Assembly: GCA_007121975.1 (NCBI GenBank)
Contig: SKJO01000225.1
Location: 1 to 11,649, forward strand
Origin: Nitriliruptoraceae bacterium
GTDB lineage: Bacteria; Actinomycetota; Nitriliruptoria; Nitriliruptorales; Nitriliruptoraceae
Reading direction: 5' to 3'
DNA length: 11,649 nucleotides
The position numbers and the translations under genes were made by a program. Shown in pieces: positions 6,220 to 11,649 of the stretch (positions are counted from its first letter, which is position 1; every line of letters starts with the position of its first letter). The notes under the pieces are model-generated. The model was not told the origin of the DNA. It saw nothing but the letters and a program-made list of their open reading frames with translations, and did no database searches.

Positions 6220-7521
6220 ATGGCAACGACCCCCACGCTCGCTGGCCAGTCCAGACCTCGTGCCGCGCCCGCGGCGCCGGAGGAGGAGGACGGGACACCG
6301 CCGAACCCGGCCACGGACGCCGCCGTGCTCGACGAGGTCCGGGCCTCGCTGCTCCGACTCGCCGAGCGCTTCCGCGTCCGGGAGGCCGGGGCACTCGACG
6401 CCCGCTTCGTGATCGACATCGAGGGGCGTGGGCCGACCACGGTGCACGTGCACGGTGGACGCTGCCTGGTCACCCCGGGCGACGACCCCCGCGCGGCGGC
6501 CCGGCTGGTCACCGACCCACGGACCTGGCTGCAGCTGGTGGACGGACGCGTGGACGGGATCGCCGCGTTCATCGCCGGGCGGCTGAGCATCTCGGGCGAC
6601 CTCAACCTCGCCGCCCGCTTCGAGACCTTGTTCGACCCGGCTCCCGGCGTGCTGCGCCAGCTGAGCACCCGCTCCACGGCGGTGCGCGGGGCGTCGATCG
6701 AGTCGCTGGTGGCCGGCAGCGGCACGCCGGTGGTACTGATCCACGGCCTCGGAGCCAACAAGGTCTCCTTCCTGCCGACCTTCGACGGTCTGGCCGACCG
6801 CTACGAGGTCCACGCCATCGACCTGCCCGGCTTCGGCAAGTCCTCCAAGCCGCTGCCCACCGGCCGGCGCTACACGATGGCCTGGATGGCCGACGTGGTG
6901 CACGGCTACCTGGTGCGCAACGACCTCACCGACGCCTATCTGGTCGGCAACTCCATGGGGGGCCGCATCGCCGTCGAGGTCGGACTGCGCCACCCCCGGG
7001 CGGTGCGCGGCATGGTCGGGCTCGGGGCCGCCGTCGCCTTCGACGAGTACCAGCGCTTCGCTCCGCTCATCCGCCTGTCACGCACGCACTGGGTGGGCCT
7101 GTCCCCCGCCCGGCTGCGCACCAGCTGGGTGGAGACCGGGCTGCGCGAGCTGTTCCACGATCCCACCCGGATCCCCGCCGACAACTTCCGGGCCGCGGCC
7201 GGCGACGTCGCGATCAACTTCCGCGATCCGGGCTACCGCATGGCGCTGCTGGCCTGTGCCCGCCAGCTCGGCGCCGAGCCGGTCGATGGGCGGCGCAGCT
7301 ACTGGCGGCGGCTGGCCGGCCTCGAGGTGCCGAACTTCTGGATCTTCGGTCGGCACGACCGGCTCGTGCACCACCGCTACGCGCAGCGGGTGGCCGACAC
7401 GCTGCCCTCGGCGCAGGTACAGCTGTGGCAGGACTGCGGCCACGTCCCGCAGTTCGAGCTCCCCGAACGCACCAACCAGGCGATCCACGGCTGGCTCGCG
7501 AAGCAGGAGGCCGCGCGCTGA
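6220..7521 (+). CDS. SCP2 sterol-carrier-like domain fused to an alpha/beta hydrolase
   Basis: A 433-residue two-domain protein. Residues about 36-138 resemble an SCP2 sterol-binding domain: FVIDIEG strand (63-69), TVHVHGGRCLV (74-84), ARLVTDPRTWLQLVDG (94-109) and the end motif GRLSISGDLNLAARFETLF (120-138). SCP2 domains bind lipids or hydrophobic ligands. Residues about 155-430 form an alpha/beta hydrolase with oxyanion HG (175-176), DLPGFG (201-206), nucleophile S245 in GNSMGG, D380 in GRHDRLV and H408 in CGHVPQFE, so the triad is complete. I infer a lipase or esterase on a lipid-like substrate presented by the SCP2 part. ATG at 6220 has AGAGGAGAGG (6207-6216) just upstream and is preferred over the ATG/GTG-type starts farther up (from 6175). 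A -10-like TAGTCT (6191-6196) without a clear -35 may give it its own promoter. It converges on the 69-aa gene with 12 bp between stops. Confidence 0.9.
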   Translation: MATTPTLAGQSRPRAAPAAPEEEDGTPPNPATDAAVLDEVRASLLRLAERFRVREAGALDARFVIDIEGRGPTTVHVHGGRCLVTPGDDPRAAARLVTDPRTWLQLVDGRVDGIAAFIAGRLSISGDLNLAARFETLFDPAPGVLRQLSTRSTAVRGASIESLVAGSGTPVVLIHGLGANKVSFLPTFDGLADRYEVHAIDLPGFGKSSKPLPTGRRYTMAWMADVVHGYLVRNDLTDAYLVGNSMGGRIAVEVGLRHPRAVRGMVGLGAAVAFDEYQRFAPLIRLSRTHWVGLSPARLRTSWVETGLRELFHDPTRIPADNFRAAAGDVAINFRDPGYRMALLACARQLGAEPVDGRRSYWRRLAGLEVPNFWIFGRHDRLVHHRYAQRVADTLPSAQVQLWQDCGHVPQFELPERTNQAIHGWLAKQEAAR

Positions 7522-7533
7522 AGCGCCCGCAGG

Positions 7534-7743
7534 TCAGCTGACGAGCACGCGCCCGGCGGCGGTGACCTCGGTCGAGTCGACGAGCAGTCGACAGACCTGC
7601 TCGAGCTCGTCGATCAGGCGCTCATAGGCCGCCTGATCCCCGCACTGCTCCGGATCGGCCATGGCTTCGGCGACGCCGGCCAACTCGTCGAGAATCGCAT
7701 CGCGCCGCCGCTGCAGTCCGCTCCGGGAGCCATCACTGACCAT
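7534..7743 (-). CDS. Small 69-aa helical hypothetical protein
   Basis: I do not recognise a family. The 69-residue product is mostly helix-forming: LQRRRDAILDELAGVAEAM (10-28) and AAYERLIDELEQVCRLLVD (38-56), separated by a short turn PEQCGDQ. It has two cysteines (C34, C51) and an acidic, coiled-coil-like heptad look, with a short beta-like end (AGRVLVS). No signal peptide is seen. ATG at 7743 (or the in-frame GTG at 7746) is supported by AGGAGG about 9 bp upstream (7753-7758). The gene has a separate AT-rich upstream region with a palindrome and a TACAAT -10, so it is probably transcribed on its own. Gene-like codon bias and a good ribosome site make it likely to be real. It sits between two alpha/beta hydrolase genes. 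Confidence 0.72.
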   Translation of the reverse strand: MVSDGSRSGLQRRRDAILDELAGVAEAMADPEQCGDQAAYERLIDELEQVCRLLVDSTEVTAAGRVLVS

Positions 7744-7786
7744 CACGCCCGCCCTCCTGCGCTGCACCAATCCCCACCGACCGCTC

Positions 7787-7820
7787 ATTGTAGCTTCATG
7801 GAATACGGTTTGCATGAAGC
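7787..7820 (-). promoter_or_regulatory. Promoter with 28-bp palindromic operator-like site upstream of the 69-aa gene
   Basis: On the minus strand TACAAT (7792-7787), a 5/6 match to the -10 consensus, is directly preceded by the perfect palindrome GCTTCATG-12 bp-CATGAAGC (7793-7820). The palindrome would cover the spacer and -35 positions (a weak TGCAAA lies 16 bp upstream), so a bound dimer should block or control RNA polymerase. Half-site centres are 20 bp apart, about two helical turns. The patch is much richer in A+T than its surroundings. Start of transcription would be near 7780, with a leader of about 35 nt. The regulator is unknown. Confidence 0.45.
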
Positions 7821-7847
7821 ATTTCCGCGGTCGTCGAGGTGCAGCGG

Positions 7848-8780
7848 TCAGGCGACCATGGCTCCTCGCCAGCTGCCAACCAGTTCGAGGTAGTGGTCGG
7901 GGACCTCGATCTGCGCGACGTGCCCCACCCCGGGCAGGATCTCGACGCGCCAGTCGGGCCGCCGCTGGCGCAGATGGTCGATCACCGGCCGCCCCACCAG
8001 CTGGTCCTGATCGCCCCAGATCACCAGCGCGGGGGCCAGGATGACGTCGATCGCATCGCGCAGCGCCCGGCCCGACATGAGGGCGGCGACCAAGGACTCG
8101 GCGGCAGCGACGAACCCGGGCAGCCGCCAGTCCACCTCCCGGCCGTAGGCGAGGTTCTCGATCCCGACCTCCGCGATCTCCGGCGAGATGCGCGTGGGAT
8201 CGCCATGCACGAAGTCCACGGTGTCCTTCCACAGCTGCTCAGGGGTCAGCGTCGCCCACGCACGGCGCATCACGGCCGTGCCGATGCCCGGCACGAAGAA
8301 CGGCGCGAAACGGCCCATGGTCTTGCGCGAGAGCTTGGGCAGCTCCTTGCGGGGGGCGGGCAACGCCGGGGAGACGAGCACGATGCCCGCGACGCGCTCG
8401 GTCTCCCGGGCGGCGATCAGGGTCGTGAGCATCCCGCCCATCGAGTTGCCGTGGACCACCGCCCGGGTCCAGCGCAGCTCGTCGAGCAGGGCGTGCAGGA
8501 ACCGGGCGTTGGCACTGACCCGGCTGGCCCCGGGGCGGGGCGGTCGGGTTCGGCCGAAGCCGGGCAGGTCGACGGCCACGACCGGCCCCGAGGTCGCGAG
8601 CCCGGCCATCACCTCCAGCCAGTTGGTCGCGGCGCCACCGAGCCCGTGCACCAGCAGTTGGGGGACCCCGGCCGCCTCGTCGCCGGCCCGCAACACATGC
8701 ACCCGGGTCCCCCGCACGTCCAGGATCTCGCTGCGGATCCCCGACCACCGCGCGGAACGCACCCCCCAGTCGTCGTGCAC
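7848..8780 (-). CDS. Alpha/beta hydrolase fold enzyme
   Basis: A 310-residue alpha/beta hydrolase, probably a carboxylester hydrolase or related enzyme; the substrate is not evident. The fold markers are HGLGG (45-49, oxyanion hole), VDLPGFGRTRP (70-80), nucleophile S113 in HGNSMGG (110-116), acid D259 (or D257) in WGDQDQLVG (255-263) and H287 in GVGHVAQIE (284-292). A helical cap with FVPGIG (162-167) and RRAWATLTPEQLW (172-184) lies between S113 and the acid. GTG at 8780 is chosen because GAGGAGGGTGG is directly upstream; the frame is open to 8849, but that would overlap the DUF255 gene. It starts 40 bp after the DUF255 stop, so the two are very likely one transcript. It is a sequence relative of the hydrolase domain of the SCP2 fusion (same VDLPGFG/AIDLPGFG and GNSMGG patterns), but without the SCP2 part. 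Confidence 0.92.
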   Translation of the reverse strand: MHDDWGVRSARWSGIRSEILDVRGTRVHVLRAGDEAAGVPQLLVHGLGGAATNWLEVMAGLATSGPVVAVDLPGFGRTRPPRPGASRVSANARFLHALLDELRWTRAVVHGNSMGGMLTTLIAARETERVAGIVLVSPALPAPRKELPKLSRKTMGRFAPFFVPGIGTAVMRRAWATLTPEQLWKDTVDFVHGDPTRISPEIAEVGIENLAYGREVDWRLPGFVAAAESLVAALMSGRALRDAIDVILAPALVIWGDQDQLVGRPVIDHLRQRRPDWRVEILPGVGHVAQIEVPDHYLELVGSWRGAMVA

Positions 8781-8820
8781 GCCACCCTCCTCGATCGGTC
8801 GTGTCCTCAGCGAGGGCAGC

Positions 8821-10893
8821 CTAGGCGTCGTCGGACGCGGAGCGCGCACCCAGCGCGGCGCGCAGGTCGGCCGGCGAGGTGACCGGACGCTCGCAGACCA
8901 GCTGCCGGCACACGTACGCGGCTGGCGCCCCGTCGACCGGCCCGCGGTGGGCGAGCAGCGGCATCCGGTCGCCGTGGTCGGCGTCGCTGACCACCGTCAC
9001 CACCCCGGGAGCGACGTCGGTGGCGACCACCGCCTCCAGGGCATCACGGGCCGGCCCGGACGGACCGACGATCGCGACCTCGCGCGGCCCGGCGGCCAGC
9101 GCCTCGACCTGACGCAGCAACCAGCCGTAGCCGGTGGGCATCGTGGCCGCCGAACCCTGCAGCAGCCGGATGCCCTCCTCGGCCCGGGCGGCCCAGTGAG
9201 CCTCGCCGGACAGCGCAGCGAGCACCCGGCAGACCTCGATCATCACGCTGGTGCCCGACGGGGTGGCGTTGTCCCAGGTCTCCTTGGGCCGGGTGAACAG
9301 CACCTCGGCGTCCTCGGCCGTGGTGAACCAGCCGCCATCGATGTCGTCGTGGAACCGCGCGTCGGCGTCCCGGGCCAGCGCCACGGCCCGGTCGTACCAC
9401 ACCGGCTCACCGGTCACCGCAAGCAGCTCGAGGTCGGCCAGCGCCAGCAGGGCATGGTCCTCCAGGAAGGCCGGCACCGCGACCCGGCCGGCGCGCGAGG
9501 TGTGCATCAGCCGGCCGTCGACGACGTGCCGCTCGTGCAGCACCTCGGCGGCCTGCGCGGCCGCCGCGATCCAGCCCGGCTCGGCGAGCAGGCGCCCGGC
9601 AACCACCAGCCCGCGTACCGCCAGCGCGTTCCAGTCGGTCAGGACCTTGTCGTCGAGGCCGGGATGCACCCGCTGGCGACGCCGCTCGAGCAGGGCTCGG
9701 CGCACGCGGTCCCACTCGACCGCGAACGACGCCGGATCGCGTCCGTGGTCGCGGGCGACGACCTCGCGCGCGACCGGCTCGTGCAGGACGTTGGTGCCCT
9801 CCCAGTTGCCCTCGGAGCTGACGCCGAGGTAGCGGGTCCACAGCGCCTGATCGACCTCGAGGCCCGCCAGCACGTCGAGCACCTCATCCAGCGACCAGAC
9901 GTAGTACCGGCCCTCCTCGCCCTCCGAGTCGGCGTCCAGCGCGGCGTGGAAGGTGCCGTCGGGTCCCCGCAGGTCGTCGAGGAGGAACGCGGCCGTGGTC
10001 CGGGCGGTGCGCGCCATCGCCTCGCGCTGCTCGACGTCGGCAGCCAACCGCGCCGCGGTGGCGTAGGCCGGCAGCAGCAAGGCGTTGTCGTAGAGCATCT
10101 TCTCGAAGTGGGGCACCAGCCAGCGGGCATCGGTGGAGTAGCGCGCGAACCCGCCGGCGAGGTGGTCGTGGATCCCGCCGCGGGCCATCGCGTCCAGCGC
10201 GTGCACGGCCGCCGCGAGCGGCTCCGCCTCACCCGTCCGTGCGTGCCGGTGCAGCAGCCACTCGATGGTCATGGCCTGGGGGAACTTCGGGGCGCGACCG
10301 AACCCGCCCAGCGTGCGGTCCCAGGCCTGCTCGACGACCAGCCGGGCGGCGAGGCCCGCCACCTCGAGGTCGAGGTCCTCGCCGGGCTCGAGGTCGCGGT
10401 GGCGGTCGATGGCGTCCGCGATCGACGCGGCCGAGCCCAGGACCTCGTCGCGGCGCTGCGCCCACGCCTCGGATACCGCGGTGATGACCCGCGGGAAGTC
10501 GGGCATCCCGTGGCGAGGCTCACGCGGCCAGTAGGTGCCGGCGTAGAACGGGGCGCCGCCGGGGGTGAGGAACACGCTCATCGGCCAGCCGCCACGGCCG
10601 GTCATCGACTGCACGGCGCGCATGTACACCGCGTCGACGTCGGGACGCTCCTCGCGGTCGACCTTGACGTTGACGAAGGCCGCGTTGAGCATCGAGGCCA
10701 CCTCGTCGTCCTCGAAGGACTCGTGGGCCATCACGTGGCACCAGTGGCAGGCCGAGTACCCCACCGAGAGGAAGATCGGCACCCCGCGCTCACGGGCGGC
10801 GGCGAAGGCGTCGTCGCCCCACTCGTACCAGTCGACCGGGTTGTCGACGTGCTGCAGCAGGTAGGGCGAGGTCGAGCTTGCGAGCCGGTTCAT
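8821..10893 (-). CDS. DUF255 thioredoxin-domain protein (YyaL/SPATA20-like)
   Basis: A 690-residue protein, full length for this family (usually about 650-750). The N-terminus MNRLASSTSPYLLQHVDNPV and the DWYEWGDDAF (21-30) segment are the DUF255 hallmark. The thioredoxin-like site is C49-H-W-C52 in GYSACHWCHVMAHESF, followed by VNVKVDREERPDVD (74-87), GGWPMSVFLTP (101-111) and FYAGTYWP (116-123). The rest (from about 200) resembles the alpha/alpha barrel of N-acylglucosamine 2-epimerase/six-hairpin enzymes, with GGFGRAPKFPQ, GGIHDHLAGGFARYSTD, WLVPHFEKMLYDNA and LTDWNALAVRG. The biochemical role is not established; relatives are annotated only as thioredoxin-domain or DUF255 proteins. ATG at 10893 is chosen as it matches the conserved N-terminus, although the ribosome site (GGGGA) is modest. 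It is followed 40 bp later by the alpha/beta hydrolase gene. Confidence 0.95.
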   Translation of the reverse strand: MNRLASSTSPYLLQHVDNPVDWYEWGDDAFAAARERGVPIFLSVGYSACHWCHVMAHESFEDDEVASMLNAAFVNVKVDREERPDVDAVYMRAVQSMTGRGGWPMSVFLTPGGAPFYAGTYWPREPRHGMPDFPRVITAVSEAWAQRRDEVLGSAASIADAIDRHRDLEPGEDLDLEVAGLAARLVVEQAWDRTLGGFGRAPKFPQAMTIEWLLHRHARTGEAEPLAAAVHALDAMARGGIHDHLAGGFARYSTDARWLVPHFEKMLYDNALLLPAYATAARLAADVEQREAMARTARTTAAFLLDDLRGPDGTFHAALDADSEGEEGRYYVWSLDEVLDVLAGLEVDQALWTRYLGVSSEGNWEGTNVLHEPVAREVVARDHGRDPASFAVEWDRVRRALLERRRQRVHPGLDDKVLTDWNALAVRGLVVAGRLLAEPGWIAAAAQAAEVLHERHVVDGRLMHTSRAGRVAVPAFLEDHALLALADLELLAVTGEPVWYDRAVALARDADARFHDDIDGGWFTTAEDAEVLFTRPKETWDNATPSGTSVMIEVCRVLAALSGEAHWAARAEEGIRLLQGSAATMPTGYGWLLRQVEALAAGPREVAIVGPSGPARDALEAVVATDVAPGVVTVVSDADHGDRMPLLAHRGPVDGAPAAYVCRQLVCERPVTSPADLRAALGARSASDDA

Positions 10894-10919
10894 GTCGTCC
10901 CCGTGTCGCGGTGGCCTGG

Positions 10920-10936
10920 CGGCCGGCTGCCGGCCG
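10920..10936 (-). terminator. GC-rich hairpin between the SIS and DUF255 genes
   Basis: CGGCCGG-CTG-CCGGCCG is a perfect seven-pair stem with a 3-nt loop, 26 bp upstream of the DUF255 ATG and about 120 bp after the SIS-gene stop. It could end upstream transcription or lie in the DUF255 leader; a minus-strand TACCCT (10974-10969) upstream could be a -10 for that leader. No T-tract is present, and such GC-only hairpins also arise by chance in this composition. Confidence 0.25.
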
Positions 10937-11059
10937 GCGCTCCCCCGTCGTTCGGTGCCGCGGGACCGAGGGTATGCGGACCGCTCCCCCCGCGGTCGGA
11001 GTTGCACGCCCGGTCGGCCGGCGACCACCCGGCGACCCGACGCCGGTCAGAGACCCGCG

Positions 11060-11072
11060 TCAGCCGGGCTGA
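11060..11072 (-). terminator. Short hairpin over the stop codon of the SIS-like gene
   Basis: TCAGC-CGG-GCTGA is a perfect five-pair stem whose left end (11060-11062) is the reverse complement of the TGA stop. No T-tract follows. It is a candidate weak terminator, of the same kind as the stronger one at 3291-3308. Confidence 0.25.
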
Positions 11073-11649
11073 GCGCCGCGCCAGAAGCTGGCGGCCACCA
11101 GCTCGGGCACCAGCACCTCGATCAGCAGCGCGACCAGCGGGTCGTCGTCGTGGCGGTAGCGCACCGCGTGCGCCACCGCCGGCGAGGCGTGCAGCTCCGC
11201 GCGGCGCCCGCCGACCGCGACCATCCGGCTGCCGCGTTGCTCGAGCCAGTCGAGCGCGTCCCGATCGAAGCGCGAGCCGGTGAACAGCAACCCGCGGTAG
11301 GCCAGCGGCAACGTCAGGTAGACGTCCACGTGGCACCAGTCGCCGGTCTCGGCCGCGTCCGCCTGCCGGCGCGGCCCCTCACGCAGCATCAGCGCTCCCT
11401 GCTCGGCCGACGAGCGGCGCTCGGCGGGGGCGATCAGGTAGCTGGCCGGATGCTCGCCGAGCACCTCCACGGTCGGCACCAGCCACCGGGCGCGGTGCTC
11501 GAGCAGGTCCTCGGCGGCCTCAGCGGCCCGCTCGCAGCCCGCGGCGACATCGAGGTGGTCGCCGGCCGGTCGCCCCGAGGGCACCGCAGCGACGCGCGCG
11601 GCGATTGCGAGCAGCACCGCCAGGCTCGCCCGGAAGCTGCGGCAGGCCA
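11060..11649 (-). CDS. Probable SIS-domain (GlmS-like) sugar isomerase-related protein, C-terminal part
   Basis: The frame is open to the right edge, so the N-terminus is missing; 195 residues are visible. The pattern fits the second SIS (sugar isomerase) domain of GlmS/AgaS-like proteins: a strand ASYLIAP (68-74), then SSAEQGALMLREGPRRQADA (79-98), like the A-E-GAL-LKE-A helix of these domains, then ETGDWCHVDVYL (100-111), where GlmS-like proteins usually have a Glu-His-Gly segment, then RGLLFTGSRFDRDALDWLEQRG (118-139) and VAVGG. The C-terminus VALLIEVLVPELVAASFW (172-189) is a long helix. The Glu-His-Gly segment is changed, so the enzymatic role may differ. The assignment rests on motif order only; a general hypothetical protein is the alternative. 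A GTG at 11617 could start a short protein, but the upstream codons look like coding sequence. It lies 166 bp before the DUF255 gene on the same strand. Confidence 0.55.
   Translation of the reverse strand, partial: ACRSFRASLAVLLAIAARVAAVPSGRPAGDHLDVAAGCERAAEAAEDLLEHRARWLVPTVEVLGEHPASYLIAPAERRSSAEQGALMLREGPRRQADAAETGDWCHVDVYLTLPLAYRGLLFTGSRFDRDALDWLEQRGSRMVAVGGRRAELHASPAVAHAVRYRHDDDPLVALLIEVLVPELVAASFWRGAQPG

Noticed and set aside
5610..7541. A 643-codon plus-strand frame across the Fic and SCP2-hydrolase genes
   Set aside because: It is a frame shadow of both genes with Arg/Pro/Gly-rich translation and no family features.
8188..11283. A 1031-codon open frame on the plus strand
   Set aside because: It is antisense to the well-supported hydrolase and DUF255 genes, has a low-complexity Arg/Gly/Val/Asp-rich translation, and no recognisable domain; long antisense frames are common at this GC content.

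Overview
The window is dense, very GC-rich bacterial DNA (roughly 70% G+C by eye) with GTG/ATG starts, GGAGG-type ribosome sites and strongly G/C-biased third codon positions. The gene content (a DUF2342 metalloprotease-like protein, a WLM/DUF45-type metallopeptidase, a full-length DUF255 thioredoxin-domain protein, an SCP2-alpha/beta hydrolase fusion) points to an actinomycetote chromosome, possibly from a deep lineage such as Nitriliruptoria or Acidimicrobiia. The lineage is inference. I see no tRNA, rRNA, transposase, phage gene, CRISPR array or other sign of a mobile region: this looks like ordinary chromosomal housekeeping and accessory sequence.

Layout, left to right. 1-335 (minus) is the N-terminal part of a small Pro-rich hypothetical protein leaving the window. 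499-1566 (minus) is an NAD-dependent sugar epimerase/dehydratase-like SDR with a hydrophobic tail. A 156-bp divergent gap leads to 1723-3297 (plus), a DUF2342 protein whose HExxH zinc site has become SEGAY. It converges, with only 4 bp between the stop codons, on 3302-3886 (minus), a DUF45/WLM metallopeptidase whose HExxH site is intact. A 418-bp divergent spacer (3887-4304) is the only long non-coding stretch. It carries five TCCACA/TGTGGA (DnaA-box-core-like) motifs, one of them a perfect TTGTCCACA, plus a candidate plus-strand promoter.

4305-7521 (plus) holds three genes: a HAD-IB phosphatase with a C-terminal membrane-like segment, a Fic-domain protein overlapping it by 10 bp, and an SCP2-alpha/beta hydrolase fusion. 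From 7534 to the right edge all genes are on the minus strand. Read in transcription order they are a SIS-domain protein (cut by the edge), a DUF255 protein, an alpha/beta hydrolase 40 bp behind it, and a 69-aa helical protein with its own palindrome-containing promoter region.

Functionally, the SCP2 hydrolase, the second hydrolase and the HAD-IB phosphatase suggest lipid or small-ester metabolism, but no pathway can be named. The most interesting points are the degraded or atypical active sites (SEGAY in the DUF2342 protein, an Ala at the metal-binding position of the Fic motif), the structured 418-bp spacer, two 28-bp palindromes with the same 8-12-8 geometry, and the frequent placement of stop codons inside inverted repeats. 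No complete new system is evident.
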